Assembly: GCF_012927455.1 (NCBI RefSeq)
Contig: NZ_JABBPE010000015.1
Location: 496,001-560,000 of the forward strand
Reading direction: 5' to 3'
Source of the DNA: Polaromonas sp.
GTDB lineage: Bacteria > Pseudomonadota > Gammaproteobacteria > Burkholderiales > Burkholderiaceae_C
DNA length: 64,000 nt
In this document: positions 35,689 to 46,139 of the stretch, one piece after another
How the letters are laid out: the number at the start of each line of letters is the position of its first letter
How positions within the stretch are numbered: position 1 is the first letter of the stretch
The notes under the pieces: generated by a model
Seen by the model: the letters and a program-made list of their open reading frames with translations, nothing else
What the model was told of the DNA's origin: nothing
The model's database searches: none
Translations under genes and position numbers: made by a program

Positions 35689-36825
35689 TCAAAGCGAATC
35701 TCTCAACATCTCCGTATAGTCCTCGGCACTCGCCAGCCGAGGATTGGTCTTGTGGCAATGATCGGCCAGAGCGCCTTCAAGGATGTGGCTGAACTGGTCG
35801 CTCTGCACGCCCATGGCGGCCAGGCCGGTGGGCAAACCGAGGCGGGCGTTCATGTCTTTGATTGCTTCAGCGATGTCGCTGGCTGCTGCCAGTCCCATGG
35901 CGCGGGCCATGCGCTGCAGTCTGTGCTCTTTCTGCACCGAATCGGCCTGGGCGTTAAAGCGCACCACGGCCGGCAAGAACATGGCGTTCAGCGTGCCGTG
36001 GTGTAGCCGAGGGTCAACGCCGCCCAGGCTATGGCTCAGGGAATGCACGCAGCCCAGACCTTTCTGAAAGGCCATCGCGCCCTGCATGGAGGCACTCATC
36101 ATGTTCAAGCGCGCCTCGCGGTCGCTGCCGTCGCTGGTGGCGCGTTCGATGTGCGCCCAGCCGCGCTCCAGGCCGTCCAGTGCGATGCCGTCGGCCGGCG
36201 GGTTAAAGGCGGCTGACATGAAGGTTTCCATGCAATGCGCAATCGCGTCCATGCCGGTGGCCGCGGTCAATTTGGCGGGCAGGCCTAGCGTAAGTTCAGG
36301 GTCGCAGATCGCGGTTTTGGGCACCAGGTGCCAAGAGTGAAAGCCGAGCTTTCGGTGGTCGTCGACGATGATGATGGCGCCGCGCGCCACCTCGCTGCCG
36401 GTGCCGCTGGTGGTCGGCACGGCAATCAGCGGGGCGGCACGCTCGGTGATTTTGAGCGAGCCGCCTTCAATCGTGGCATAGGTCTTTAGTGGGCCTTCGT
36501 GCGTTGCGGCAATCGCCACACCCTTGGCGCAATCAATCGCCGAGCCGCCGCCCACGGCAATCAGGCCGTCGCAGCCACTGGTTTTGTACAGCGCTGCGGC
36601 GGCGCGCACCGCCGCTTCGGTCGGGTTGGAGGGGGTCTGGTCAAACACGGTCACTGTCATGCCGGGCAGGGCGTCCAGCGCTTTTTGCAATAGGCCAGCG
36701 GCCTTGACGCCGGGGTCGGTCACGATGAGGGGCCGGCTGATGCCGACGCGCTCGCATTCCTGCTTGAGCAGTTGGATGGCACCAAATTCAAACTGGACCT
36801 GGGTGATGTAGTAGATAAAGGCCAT
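35689..36825 (-). CDS. Iron-containing alcohol dehydrogenase
   Basis: 378 residues. NAD-binding GGGSAIDCAKG near 95-105 and TTSGTGSE near 139; iron ligands in GMDAIAHCMETF, GCVHSLSHSLGG and LHHGTLNA. This is a full-length group III (Fe-ADH) enzyme that oxidises alcohols or reduces aldehydes in the cytoplasm; substrate not predictable. Divergent from the esterase gene. Confidence 0.9.
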   Translation of the reverse strand: MAFIYYITQVQFEFGAIQLLKQECERVGISRPLIVTDPGVKAAGLLQKALDALPGMTVTVFDQTPSNPTEAAVRAAAALYKTSGCDGLIAVGGGSAIDCAKGVAIAATHEGPLKTYATIEGGSLKITERAAPLIAVPTTSGTGSEVARGAIIIVDDHRKLGFHSWHLVPKTAICDPELTLGLPAKLTAATGMDAIAHCMETFMSAAFNPPADGIALDGLERGWAHIERATSDGSDREARLNMMSASMQGAMAFQKGLGCVHSLSHSLGGVDPRLHHGTLNAMFLPAVVRFNAQADSVQKEHRLQRMARAMGLAAASDIAEAIKDMNARLGLPTGLAAMGVQSDQFSHILEGALADHCHKTNPRLASAEDYTEMLRDSL

Positions 36826-37024
36826 GGCTTGCTGTCTTTCTGCGTTGTAGGATGCGGGCTATCGCTGATTTCCCCATCTTGCCCGAATCGGCTGCCCTTC
36901 ACTTTACTAGCTGAAAAAATTCATGAATTGCAAGCGAACCCTGATCATCGTCACCTCGGCGATAGCTGACCTGCAGGCTCTGCCGAGATCGGTAAAGGTG
37001 CCGACGCCAGCGGCTGCCCGATAA

Positions 37025-37987
37025 ATGCGCTCCCGCCCTGCACAGGCGCTGCTGACGCACACCATGCGCGATGTGATCAGCCGCATGGCTCGCGCCAAAC
37101 GCCCGCCCATACATACGCTGACGCCTGCGCAGGCCCGCGCTGCCTACGAAGCCGGTGCTGGCGTTCTGGAAATCCCTCAGCCGGCGCTGGCGCGGGTTGA
37201 GGACTTCAGCATGGCGGCGCGCGACGGCCATGCCCTGGCGCTTCGTCTGTATGCACCATCCCACGAACGTCTGCCGGTGCTGTTGTACTTTCACGGTGGC
37301 GGCTTCACGATTGGCAGTATCGCGTCCCACGATGTGCTGTGCCGCCAGCTCAGCCATCTTGCGGGCTGCGCCGTGCTGTCGGTCGGCTACCGCCTGGCAC
37401 CCGAACACAAATTCCCGACTGCCACCAATGATGCCTGGGATGCCCTGCAATGGTTGGTGGCCCATGCAAACGGTAAAGGGCTGGACGCGCAACGTCTGGC
37501 GGTGGGCGGGGACAGCGCGGGCGGCACCCTGGCCACGGTGTGCGCCGTGCTGGCGCGCGATGCCGGCTTGCCGCTGGCGCTGCAACTGCTGTTTTACCCG
37601 GGATGCGCCGCACATCAGGACACGCCCTCGCATCAAAAGTTTGCCCAGGGCTTTGTTCTTGAAGATGCCGGCATCAGCTGGCTTTTCAGCCAGTACCTGC
37701 GCAGCCCGGCCGAGCGCGACGATTGGCGCTTTGCACCGCTCAATGCGTCCGATGTGGAGGGTGTGTCTCCGACATGGATCGGCTTGGCTGAATGCGATCC
37801 TCTGGTTGATGAAGGCGTGCTGTATGCCGACAAGCTGCGAGCTGCCGGCGTGCCGGTAGACTTGGAGATCTACCGCGGCGTGACGCACGAGTTCATCAAG
37901 ATGGGTCGCGCTATTCCCGAAGCCCGACAAGCCCACGCCGACGCGGCGCGCGCCCTGCGCCAGGCATTTGGCACGCTATCAATTTGA
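37025..37987 (+). CDS. HSL-family alpha/beta hydrolase (esterase/lipase)
   Basis: 320 residues. Oxyanion-hole HGGGF in LYFHGGGFTIGS near 95, nucleophile GDSAGG near 165, acid in ECDPLVDEG and His in GVTHEF near 290: all four features of the hormone-sensitive-lipase family. The start at 37025 may be later (MRDVISRMARAKRP at 37061). It hydrolyses short acyl esters or lactones. It overlaps the next frame closely and is probably co-transcribed with the thioesterase-acetyltransferase fusion. Confidence 0.88.
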   Translation: MRSRPAQALLTHTMRDVISRMARAKRPPIHTLTPAQARAAYEAGAGVLEIPQPALARVEDFSMAARDGHALALRLYAPSHERLPVLLYFHGGGFTIGSIASHDVLCRQLSHLAGCAVLSVGYRLAPEHKFPTATNDAWDALQWLVAHANGKGLDAQRLAVGGDSAGGTLATVCAVLARDAGLPLALQLLFYPGCAAHQDTPSHQKFAQGFVLEDAGISWLFSQYLRSPAERDDWRFAPLNASDVEGVSPTWIGLAECDPLVDEGVLYADKLRAAGVPVDLEIYRGVTHEFIKMGRAIPEARQAHADAARALRQAFGTLSI

Positions 37988-38013
37988 ACCACAGCCTTAC
38001 CATCGGCCTCGCC

Positions 38014-38883
38014 ATGACACGACAAGACTTTCGCTTTATTCACCGCCTGCGCGTGCGCTGGGTCGAAGTTGACATGCAAAAGATCGTCTTCAACGCGCAC
38101 TATCTGATGTACTTCGACACCGCCATCGCTGACTACTGGCGCGCGCTGGCGCTGCCGTATGAAGAGGCCATGGTGCAACTCGGTGGCGATCTCTTCGTCA
38201 AGAAGGCCAGCGTCGAATACCACGGCTCTGCGCGTTTTGACGACCGGCTTGAAGTGGCGCTGCGTTGTGCCCGCGTCGGCAATTCGTCGCTGGTTTTTTC
38301 AGGCGCCATTTTTCGCGGTGACGAGTTGCTCGTCAGCTGCGAGCTGGTTTATGTGTTTGCCGACCTGGCATCGCAAACATCCAGAACGGTGCCCGATGGC
38401 CTGCGCAACTTGTTGACCCGCTATGAAGCCGGCGAGTCCATGGTGGACATCCAGACCGGCGAGTGGAGCACCTTGGGCAGTGATGCCGCGAAACTCCGAA
38501 CCGCCGTTTTTGTGCAGGAGCAAGGCATTGCGCCGGAGCTGGAGTGGGACGAAGCCGACAATACAGCCTTGCACGCCGTGGCCTACAACGGCCTGGGGCA
38601 AGGCGTCGCCACCGGGCGGCTGGTCCGGCACAACAGCGATGCTGGCAAGAATGTAAGCAAGATAGGCCGCATGGCCGTCCACCGTGCGCTGCGTGGTGCG
38701 CATTTCGGTCAGGCCCTACTGCAGGCGCTGACGCAAGCCGCCCAACAGCGTGGTGACGCCGAGGTCATGCTGCATGCACAGCGCGGCGCCGAAGGCTTTT
38801 ACCAGCGCCTGGGCTTTGCGCCGCGCGGCCAGCCTTTTGATGAAGTAGGCATTGCGCACATTGAAATGTTCAAGTCGCTTTAG
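38014..38883 (+). CDS. Fusion of hot-dog acyl-CoA thioesterase (YbgC-like) and GNAT acetyltransferase
   Basis: 289 residues from ATG 38014. Residues 1-135 are a YbgC/FadM-type thioesterase (VRWVEVDMQKIVFNAHYLMYFD, with the Asp of the active site). Residues ~150-289 are a GNAT acetyltransferase of the ElaA type (RTAVFVQEQGI, GRMAVHRALRGAHFGQALLQAL, FYQRLGF). Each domain is complete. It may couple acyl-CoA turnover to acetyl transfer; the joint function is not known. Confidence 0.88.
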   Translation: MTRQDFRFIHRLRVRWVEVDMQKIVFNAHYLMYFDTAIADYWRALALPYEEAMVQLGGDLFVKKASVEYHGSARFDDRLEVALRCARVGNSSLVFSGAIFRGDELLVSCELVYVFADLASQTSRTVPDGLRNLLTRYEAGESMVDIQTGEWSTLGSDAAKLRTAVFVQEQGIAPELEWDEADNTALHAVAYNGLGQGVATGRLVRHNSDAGKNVSKIGRMAVHRALRGAHFGQALLQALTQAAQQRGDAEVMLHAQRGAEGFYQRLGFAPRGQPFDEVGIAHIEMFKSL

Positions 38884-38957
38884 GCCGTCTCTCACTGACC
38901 GACACCAACCCCTTGGCGGAACGGGCAGGACATTTGAAACCCTCCAATCGAGCCGTT

Positions 38958-39857
38958 TTAAAGCGCTGCCTTTTGCCGCCAGCTGACCAGGTCGCTGCTG
39001 ACCAGGGCCGTATCGGCACCGTTAACGCGGGAGGAGCCCGTTTTGTCTGCCCGTTGCAGATGCAGATGCGTGCGCTCTTGCACTGTCATATCCCAGCGCC
39101 GCAAGTCTGCCCGGTCGTCCCGCGCGCAGGCCAGCAGCAAGGTGCTGCTGCGTGTCCCGTAGGCGCGCTCGGGAAAGTCTACAAAAGCGCTGGACAAGGC
39201 CTCCTCCATGGCCACCATGGCCAGCGGCACGCCGGTGGCGGGCAGCTGCTCGTGCGGCGTGCGCTCGCGGTTGCCCAGCGCAGTCCACAACAAGTCTTGC
39301 AGCGTATCGTCGGTGGGCGCATGGGCTTGAGCGGTAAGAGCATCCGCCAGCACGCGCTGCAGTGCCGTGGTTTTGGGCCATGGCGTGTTCAGCGCCGCAT
39401 TGGAAAGGCCGTACACGCCGGGCGCCAGCGCTTGCATGTGCAAGGTCGAGGCGGCGCCAAGCCGATTGGTCAGCCAAGTCCAGGCATTGGTCTGAAAATC
39501 GCCCAGCACCAGATTGAAGCCGCCGTAGGCCGCGCCGTCTTGCTCCAGCGCCAGCGCAAAGTCCCTGGCGTCTCCGCTGGCTTCTAGCCAGCGCGTCACC
39601 AGTTCGCCGCGCGAGCGGGGTGCGGTCGGCGGCTCGGCCTCACGCACATTGGTCAGAAACGCGACGCGCCCGCCGGGGGTGATGCCCAGCCAGGTGCCAC
39701 CGCTACGCAGGTCGCGGCCGGCGATGATTTCCTGCCCGGTCGAGCTGTGCCAGCGGCCTAGCGGCAGCGTCGGGCGATTCAGGAATTCGTCGCGGTTGGC
39801 CGCAATCACCAGCGGCCAGCGCGCCGAGCTGTTGATAGCGAAGGCGACGAGGCACAT
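38958..39857 (-). CDS. NRDE (TANGO2-like) family protein
   Basis: 299 residues. It begins MCLVAFAI and has ANRDEFLNRPT near 20, then WLGITPGGRVAFLTNVRE and GLSNAALNTPWPKT, the signature pattern of the NRDE/TANGO2 family. The conserved Cys at position 2 suggests an N-terminal nucleophile after Met removal. Members have been linked to heme or lipid handling; the bacterial role is uncertain. Confidence 0.85.
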   Translation of the reverse strand: MCLVAFAINSSARWPLVIAANRDEFLNRPTLPLGRWHSSTGQEIIAGRDLRSGGTWLGITPGGRVAFLTNVREAEPPTAPRSRGELVTRWLEASGDARDFALALEQDGAAYGGFNLVLGDFQTNAWTWLTNRLGAASTLHMQALAPGVYGLSNAALNTPWPKTTALQRVLADALTAQAHAPTDDTLQDLLWTALGNRERTPHEQLPATGVPLAMVAMEEALSSAFVDFPERAYGTRSSTLLLACARDDRADLRRWDMTVQERTHLHLQRADKTGSSRVNGADTALVSSDLVSWRQKAAL

Positions 39858-39910
39858 CCTAAAGCCCTTGAAGCAGAGTAACTGGATTTGCGATTCGGGA
39901 TTTGCGCGAC

Positions 39911-40891
39911 TCAGATGTCTTCGAGCAGCGCGTAGGGCAGGGACAGCAGCGTCAAGGCAGCGCCGGGGGCACTTCCGACACTTCCCAGCGTCAGTTGGCC
40001 CTGCGCTGAATTGGCAGCGGCCGAGGTCTGCATGGACACAATCGCGTCAAATCCGCCCGAAGGATGGGCAGCGGCGGCCGCCACCATGCCGCAGGGCTGC
40101 TCCGTATCCGAGGCGTGAAACACTTCCTGCCCGACAACGGGCGCTGCGGCCGTATGCATCAGATAAGCGCGCCGTTTCAGCGTGCCGCGGAACTGGCTGC
40201 GCGCCACGATCTCCTGGCCGGGATAGCAGCCTTTCTTGAAGTTCACGCCGCCTACCGATTCGTAATTGAGCATTTGCGGCACAAAGGCCTCAAAAATCGG
40301 CTGGGTAATCATGGCGATGCCGGACTGCACGCTCAGCCAGTGCCACAGGCCCAGGTCAAGCGGCGCGCCGGCGGGTGGCTCTGCGCCGGCGGGCGCACAC
40401 CACAAGGCGCGCGGCTGACCGGCCCCGGGGTACAAAAATACCAGGTTTGCAGCATCAAAATCGACCTTAGCCCAAGCAGGACGGGCGCCACTAGCTATCG
40501 ATTCAATAGCATCCAGAGCGCCGCCCGTCACCCCGTACAAGGCGAACTCGTCGCTGGCGTCGCTGAGCCTGGCTTTGGCTCGCAGCACAAACATCGATAG
40601 GCGCTTTAGCGTGGCAGCCAGTATGTCGCGGCTGCATACCAGCAGGATTTCTTCGTCCGCACCCGCCATCCGCTTGAAGACGACAAAGCTGGCCTGCATG
40701 CGGCCCTTGGCATTGCAAAAAGCGGCCAGGTGGGCTTCTGACAACCCCAGCAAAGCCACGTCCTGTGTCAGCTGGCCCTGCAAAAACTTCACGGCCTCGG
40801 CACCGGCCACGCGAATCACGCCGAAATGCGTCAGCGGGGCGACACCGGAAATTTCTGAAGTGGCTGGAATGGCTGTGTCAGTACGGGTCAT
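39911..40891 (-). CDS. ygfZ: YgfZ/GcvT-like folate-binding Fe-S repair protein
   Basis: 326 residues from ATG 40891. The family motif KGCYPGQEIVAR is intact (near 215-226), and the N-terminus has the GcvT-like fold (GVIRVAGAEAVKFLQGQLTQDV). YgfZ helps maintain certain Fe-S enzymes with folate. An in-frame copy of the family repeat (40482-40522) encodes part of AIESIASGARPAW. Divergent from mltG. Confidence 0.92.
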   Translation of the reverse strand: MTRTDTAIPATSEISGVAPLTHFGVIRVAGAEAVKFLQGQLTQDVALLGLSEAHLAAFCNAKGRMQASFVVFKRMAGADEEILLVCSRDILAATLKRLSMFVLRAKARLSDASDEFALYGVTGGALDAIESIASGARPAWAKVDFDAANLVFLYPGAGQPRALWCAPAGAEPPAGAPLDLGLWHWLSVQSGIAMITQPIFEAFVPQMLNYESVGGVNFKKGCYPGQEIVARSQFRGTLKRRAYLMHTAAAPVVGQEVFHASDTEQPCGMVAAAAAHPSGGFDAIVSMQTSAAANSAQGQLTLGSVGSAPGAALTLLSLPYALLEDI

Positions 40892-40972
40892 GGTTTGGGT
40901 GTTGGCAGTATGGTGAAGGTGGCCTGAATTATCATAGCCCGGTAGATTTTTGTTTAGTCTTGAAAAGGTAGT

Positions 40973-41992
40973 TTGCCTGTGCGTCGTGTCTTTACAAGTT
41001 TGCTGATAGCGATGTTGGTAGCAGTGCTGCTGCTGTTTGGCGCAGCCTTGTGGTGGCTGCACGAACCGATCCCGCTGCGCCTGCAGCCGGGCAGCCAGGT
41101 GGTAGACCTTGAAATCGAGCCAGGCACCTCGGCCAACGGCGTCGCCGAGGTGATCGTGGCCAGCGGCGCCGATGTGCCGGTGCTGCTGCTGCAGGCCTGG
41201 TTTCGCCTGTCGGGGCAAGCCCGCCTGATCAAGGCCGGTAGTTATGAACTGCTGCCCGGCACCACACCGCGTAAGCTGCTGAGCATGCTGGTGCGCGGCG
41301 AGGAAACGCTTAAAAGCGTCACGCTGGTTGAAGGCTGGACCTTCAAGCAGTTGCGTACAGCGCTACAAAAATCAGAGCAGCTTGCGCCCGACTCAATTGG
41401 GCTAAGCCCCGAAATCATCATGGAAAAGCTGGGCAAGCCGGGCCTCCACCCGGAAGGCCGGTTTTTTCCCGACACCTACACCTATGCCAAAGGTGCCAGC
41501 GATCTGGCCGTCCTCAAGCGCGCTGCCCGGGCCATGGACAAGCGGCTCGACGTCGCCTGGGCTCAACGCAGCCCGGATACACCCCTGAAAACGCCGGAGC
41601 AGGCCCTGATTCTGGCCAGTATTGTCGAAAAGGAAACCGGCAAACCTGCAGACCGGCTGCAGATTGGCGGTGTCTTCACCAACCGCCTGCGCATCGGCAT
41701 GCCGCTGCAGACCGACCCCACCGTGATTTATGGACTGGGCCTGCAGTTTGACGGCAACCTGCGCAAGCGCGACCTGCAGGCCGACACGCCTTACAACACC
41801 TACACCCGCGTCGGCCTGCCGCCCACGCCGATTGCCATGCCCGGCAAAGCCGCCTTACTCGCTGCCGTGCAGCCGGCGCCGACTAACGCACTTTATTTTG
41901 TGTCGCGCAATGACGGCAGCGGCAGCAGCCATTTCAGCGCCAGCCTGGAAGAGCACAACCGTGCAGTTAACCAATACATACGGGGCAAGTAG
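40973..41992 (+). CDS. mltG: Endolytic murein transglycosylase MltG
   Basis: 339 residues from TTG 40973; GTG 40979 is an alternative. One N-terminal membrane helix ([20 protein letters not shown]), then the periplasmic YceG domain with catalytic Glu in ASIVEKETG and the motifs [13 protein letters not shown] and [11 protein letters not shown]. It cuts nascent glycan strands and is thought to terminate them. Followed after 5 bp by tmk. Confidence 0.93.
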   Translation: MPVRRVFTSLLIAMLVAVLLLFGAALWWLHEPIPLRLQPGSQVVDLEIEPGTSANGVAEVIVASGADVPVLLLQAWFRLSGQARLIKAGSYELLPGTTPRKLLSMLVRGEETLKSVTLVEGWTFKQLRTALQKSEQLAPDSIGLSPEIIMEKLGKPGLHPEGRFFPDTYTYAKGASDLAVLKRAARAMDKRLDVAWAQRSPDTPLKTPEQALILASIVEKETGKPADRLQIGGVFTNRLRIGMPLQTDPTVIYGLGLQFDGNLRKRDLQADTPYNTYTRVGLPPTPIAMPGKAALLAAVQPAPTNALYFVSRNDGSGSSHFSASLEEHNRAVNQYIRGK

Positions 41993-41997
41993 CCAGC

Positions 41998-42675
41998 ATG
42001 CACGGACTTTTCATCAGTTTTGAAGGCATCGACGGCGCCGGAAAATCCACTCATATCGAGGGTCTGGCCGACGCCTTCAAAACGCAGGGCAGGGCGGTGA
42101 CTTTGACGCGCGAACCCGGCGGCACGCCGCTGGCAGAAAAGCTGCGCGTCATGGTGCTGGGCGACCCCATGGACGCGCTGACCGAGGCCTTGCTGATTTT
42201 TGCGGCCAGGCGTGACCACCTGCTGCGCGTGATTGCGCCGGCACTGCTGCGCGGCGACGTGGTGCTGTGCGACCGCTTCACTGACGCCACCTTTGCCTAC
42301 CAGGGCGGTGGCCGAGGCTTTGATTTGAAAGTGCTGGCCGCGCTGGAGCAATGGGTGCAGTCTGACGAAGGCTTGCTGGGCGACCCGGCCGGCAACTCGC
42401 CGATGAAGCCCGAGGTGGAAACCGTCATCGAGCCGCACCTGACGCTCTGGTTTGACCTGCCGCCCGAGGAAGCCGCGCTGCGGCTGGCCGGGGCGCGTGT
42501 GCCTGACAAGTTTGAAGCGCAACCCGTGGAATTTTTCAGCCGCGTGGCCGCCGCCTATGCCGAGCGCCAGCGCGGCCACCCCGAGCGCTTTGCCCGCATT
42601 GACGCTTCGCCGAGCCGCGAAGTGGTCTGGCAGGCGGTGCGTCAGGTGTTTGTAGCCAAAGGCTGGTTGTCATGA
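41998..42675 (+). CDS. tmk: Thymidylate kinase
   Basis: 225 residues. P-loop [12 protein letters not shown] at 7-18, [16 protein letters not shown] near 90, and a lid region with [11 protein letters not shown]. Makes dTDP from dTMP. Slightly longer than the usual ~210 because of an insert before [10 protein letters not shown]. Its stop overlaps holB (ATGA). Confidence 0.96.
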   Translation: MHGLFISFEGIDGAGKSTHIEGLADAFKTQGRAVTLTREPGGTPLAEKLRVMVLGDPMDALTEALLIFAARRDHLLRVIAPALLRGDVVLCDRFTDATFAYQGGGRGFDLKVLAALEQWVQSDEGLLGDPAGNSPMKPEVETVIEPHLTLWFDLPPEEAALRLAGARVPDKFEAQPVEFFSRVAAAYAERQRGHPERFARIDASPSREVVWQAVRQVFVAKGWLS

Positions 42676-43781
42676 GTGATGCGAACAAGCAGCGCCTCGC
42701 GCCTTGGCTGCAAACCCAGCTCGAAAGCCTGCTGGCCCAGCGCGGTCACGCCTGGCTGCTCAGCGGGCCATCGGGTCTGGGCCAGTTTGAGCTGGCGCTG
42801 GCGCTGTCCCGCGCCTGGCTGTGCGACCAGCCTACGCCGCAGGGCGCCTGCGGCCGTTGCGCCAGCTGCCATGCGGTCGACGTGCACACCCACGCCGACC
42901 TGTGCATGCTGATGCCTGAAACTTTGTCCCTGAGCCTGGGCTGGCCGCTGGACGAAAAAACGCAGGACGACCTGGACAGCAAGAAACGCAAGCCCAGCAA
43001 GGAAATCAAGGTGGACGCGGCGCGCGAAGCCGTGTCGTTTACCCAGTTCACGCGTTCACGCGGCAACACCAAGGTCGTGCTGGTGTTTCCGGCCGAGCGC
43101 ATGAACAACATCACCGCCAATACCCTGCTCAAAACGCTGGAAGAACCGCCAGGCGCCGTCAAATTCATTTTAGCCAGCGAGGCCGCGCACCAGCTGCTGC
43201 CAACGATACGCAGCCGCTGCTTGGGCCACACCATGCTGTGGCCCGATTTTGCGCAGGCGCTGGCCTGGCTTGGCCAGGAAATCAGCCGCCCCGGCGAAGC
43301 AGCGGAAGGCGCGAGCAGTTCCAAAAAATCCGCCAAACTTCCGGATGCCGCCGATCTGCAGACCCTGCTGGTGGCAGCCGGTGGGCGCCCTGCCGATGCG
43401 CTGGCTTGGGCGCAAGGCAGTCTACCGGCCGATGCCGCCCAGCACTGGCAGGACCTGCCCAAAGCCATGGCGCGAGGCGATGTCAGCGCGCTGACGGGCT
43501 GGGCGCCCGCTGAAGCCGTCGATGCCCTGCAAAAGCTTTGTCACGATGTGCTGGCGCTCAGGGTAGGGGCCTTGCCACGGTTTTTCAGTGCCGGTGACCT
43601 GCCTGTGCCTTTGGCTAGCAGGCCTGCAAACGCGTTCGAATCACGGCCCGGTCTTTATGCCTTGGCCAACTGGTCCAGGGAGCTGAGCACGCTTGCCCGG
43701 ACCGTCGAGCATCCGTACAACCCGGGCCTGATGCTGGAATCGCTGGTCAGCCGCGCGCGCGCGGCGCTGAACGCCAAATAG
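42672..43781 (+). CDS. holB: DNA polymerase III delta-prime subunit
   Basis: 369 residues. AAA+ fold with zinc module [17 protein letters not shown] near 57-77, and the [14 protein letters not shown] motif [19 protein letters not shown]. The P-loop is degenerate (GPSGLGQFE, no lysine), as is normal for delta-prime. Part of the sliding-clamp loader. Overlaps tmk. Confidence 0.94.
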   Translation: MSDANKQRLAPWLQTQLESLLAQRGHAWLLSGPSGLGQFELALALSRAWLCDQPTPQGACGRCASCHAVDVHTHADLCMLMPETLSLSLGWPLDEKTQDDLDSKKRKPSKEIKVDAAREAVSFTQFTRSRGNTKVVLVFPAERMNNITANTLLKTLEEPPGAVKFILASEAAHQLLPTIRSRCLGHTMLWPDFAQALAWLGQEISRPGEAAEGASSSKKSAKLPDAADLQTLLVAAGGRPADALAWAQGSLPADAAQHWQDLPKAMARGDVSALTGWAPAEAVDALQKLCHDVLALRVGALPRFFSAGDLPVPLASRPANAFESRPGLYALANWSRELSTLARTVEHPYNPGLMLESLVSRARAALNAK

Positions 43782-43859
43782 ATCATGAATAGCTGCCGAA
43801 TAGCCGCTGCGGGGGCTGCCGAATAAACTTTCTTCCGGTCAACCCGATAAACTAGCGCC

Positions 43860-44261
43860 ATGAGTTCAAAGCCTTCTTTCAGTTTACCCGCTGGTACCGC
43901 CCCCAGTACCCACACCACCGCCGCCCGGCCCAGCGTGGTCCAGCTGGTCATCAAGGAAAAGGCCGCACTCTACGCCGCCTACATTCCGCTGTTTCAGGAA
44001 GGTGGCTTGTTCATTCCGACCTCGCGCGAGTACAAGCTGGGCGACGATGTTTACGTCCTGCTGATGCTGCCCGAGGACACCCAGCGCTACCCGGTGGCCG
44101 GAAAAGTAGCGTGGGTGACCCCGCCCCGGGCCGCCGGCAACCGAACCCAGGGTGTCGGTGTGCGTTTTCCTGCCGACGAGAAATCTCGTCTGCTCAAGAT
44201 CAAGATTGAAGAGATTTTGGGCGCCCATCTGGCGTCAGATCGCCCAACCCAGACCATCTAG
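43860..44261 (+). CDS. PilZ-domain protein (type IV pilus type)
   Basis: 133 residues. The segment GGLFIPTSREYKLGDDVYVLLMLPED ... AWVTPP ... GVGVRFP is a PilZ domain without the RxxxR c-di-GMP motif, as in the pilus-assembly protein PilZ. Position after holB is the usual place of that gene in Proteobacteria. Affects twitching motility. Confidence 0.85.
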   Translation: MSSKPSFSLPAGTAPSTHTTAARPSVVQLVIKEKAALYAAYIPLFQEGGLFIPTSREYKLGDDVYVLLMLPEDTQRYPVAGKVAWVTPPRAAGNRTQGVGVRFPADEKSRLLKIKIEEILGAHLASDRPTQTI

Positions 44262-44316
44262 ACTGGCTAGATTGAACGTTCCAGCTGCAGGATCAGGCGC
44301 TGCACGGGTCATTTAT

Positions 44317-44367
44317 GCTATTTGTTTAATAGCTTCTAGCGCCCGTATCTATTGGGCTACAGCCCGA
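44317..44367 (+). repeat. Dispersed family repeat (copy 1)
   Basis: GCTAT..AATAGC hairpin, then TCTAGCGCCCGTAT..ATTGGGCTA. Related copies are at 47391, 58584 and 60072, and inside ygfZ and addA. Confidence 0.75.
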
Positions 44368-44394
44368 TTTACCCCCTAAACACGGTTTCACCGC

Positions 44395-45195
44395 ATGTTC
44401 ACCGATTCCCATTGCCATTTGAGCTTTCCGGATCTGCAGGCGCAGATGCCGCAGATTCGCCAGGCCATGAAAAACGCCCAGGTTGACCGGGCCTTGTGCA
44501 TTTGCACCACGCTCGAAGAATTTGAAACCGTTCATCAGCTTGCCACCGGCTACGACAATTTCTGGTCCACCGTGGGCGTGCACCCCGATAACGCGGACGT
44601 GCGCGAACCCAGCGTGGCCGACCTGCTGCAGCGCGCCAGCCTGCCCAAGGTGGTGGGCATTGGTGAGACCGGGCTGGACTATTACCGTCTGGGCGACCGA
44701 ACGCTGGCCGACATGGAATGGCAGCGCGAACGCTTTCGCGTGCATATCCGCGCGGCCCGCCAGAGCGGCAAACCGCTCGTCATCCACACCCGCAGCGCCT
44801 CCAGCGACACCCTGGCGATTTTGAAGGAAGAGGGTGAGGGCGCAGCAACAGGAGCAGGGCCGGCCGGCGGCGTATTTCACTGCTTCACGGAAACCGCGGC
44901 GGTGGCGCGGGCCGCACTCGACCTGGGTTTTTACATCTCGTTTTCGGGCATTCTGACCTTCAAAACCGCAGGCGACATCCGCGAAGTGGCCCGCTTCGTG
45001 CCGCTGGACCGCATGCTGATAGAGACCGACAGCCCCTACCTGGCGCCTATGCCGCACCGCGGAAAAACCAACAATCCGTCTTATGTGCCGTTGGTGGCGC
45101 AGCAAATTGCCGAGCTCAAGCAAATGTCGCTGCAAACAATTGCCGAGGCGACCAGTCGTAATTTTGAGCGGCTGTTTACCGGAGTCACCGCATGA
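44395..45195 (+). CDS. TatD-family metal-dependent deoxyribonuclease
   Basis: 266 residues. Metal-binding motifs DSHCHLSF (4-11), [11 protein letters not shown] near 88, VIHTRSA, FHCFTE and [10 protein letters not shown] near 212. TatD-family 3'-5' exonucleases/hydrolases act in the cytoplasm. The next gene overlaps by 4 bp. Confidence 0.94.
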   Translation: MFTDSHCHLSFPDLQAQMPQIRQAMKNAQVDRALCICTTLEEFETVHQLATGYDNFWSTVGVHPDNADVREPSVADLLQRASLPKVVGIGETGLDYYRLGDRTLADMEWQRERFRVHIRAARQSGKPLVIHTRSASSDTLAILKEEGEGAATGAGPAGGVFHCFTETAAVARAALDLGFYISFSGILTFKTAGDIREVARFVPLDRMLIETDSPYLAPMPHRGKTNNPSYVPLVAQQIAELKQMSLQTIAEATSRNFERLFTGVTA

Positions 45196-45881
45196 AACAG
45201 CACGTCATAAAGCACATTAAGAAAGTTCTATATCTCTTTGTTTTTGCTGGATTTAGTTTGGTAAATCTGGCAAATCCGGCGAATGCAGGTTCGTTTGAAG
45301 ATTTTTTCACGGCCATCAAACGCGACGATCCGGGCACCATCAAGGCGCTTTTGGCGCGCGGTTTTGACCCCAATACCCTGGACCCGCAAGGTCAGCACGG
45401 CCTGTATCTGGCTATGCGCGAACCCTCGCTCAAGGCGGCGCAGGTGCTGATCGACTGGCCCAAAACCGACGTGAATATCCTCAACGCCAAAGGTGAAAGC
45501 CCGCTCATGCTGGCCATCCTCAAAGGCCAGCAGGACGTGGCCGACAAGCTGATCAAAAAGGGCGCCGACGTCAACAAGACCGGCTGGACGCCTTTGCATT
45601 ACGCCGCCAGCAGTGGCCAACTGGCCATCATCAGCCAGTTGCTGGAAAACAGCGCCTACATCGACGCCGAATCTCCCAATGGCACGACGCCGTTGATGAT
45701 GGCGGCGATGTACGGCACAACAGCGGCCGTCAAGTTGCTGCTCGATGAAGGCGCCGATCCCCAACTCAAGAACCAGCAAGGCCTGAGCGCGCTGGACTTT
45801 GCCCAGCGCGGCAAACGGCCAGATGCGGCCGAAGCCATCGGTGCCTACATACGCAGCAAGCAGCCCGCCGGGCAATGGTGA
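45192..45881 (+). CDS. Exported ankyrin-repeat protein
   Basis: 229 residues. Signal peptide ([21 protein letters not shown], cut near 33), then about five ankyrin repeats; the clearest is [22 protein letters not shown]. Likely periplasmic binding protein. Coupled to tatD through ATGA. Confidence 0.88.
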   Translation: MKQHVIKHIKKVLYLFVFAGFSLVNLANPANAGSFEDFFTAIKRDDPGTIKALLARGFDPNTLDPQGQHGLYLAMREPSLKAAQVLIDWPKTDVNILNAKGESPLMLAILKGQQDVADKLIKKGADVNKTGWTPLHYAASSGQLAIISQLLENSAYIDAESPNGTTPLMMAAMYGTTAAVKLLLDEGADPQLKNQQGLSALDFAQRGKRPDAAEAIGAYIRSKQPAGQW

Positions 45882-46139
45882 TTTTCTGAAGGTGTGGAGA
45901 TTTGACAGCGGAGCGTGGATTTCTGGGGTTGTCTGATCAACTTTTGATATTCCACGATGTATATTATGTTAAATGAAAGATTCCTGGGATGGCCTCATGT
46001 CCTGGCAACCGGCTCACGCCAGTCCTCCACCCCACGACTGACTGCCGGCCTTTTTTCTTGGGGGTGCTGCGCGGGCCCGTTCAAGCCGACACCACGTCCA
46101 GACGCCACGTTATTACGCGGGTCAACTGCCGCTCAGGGA

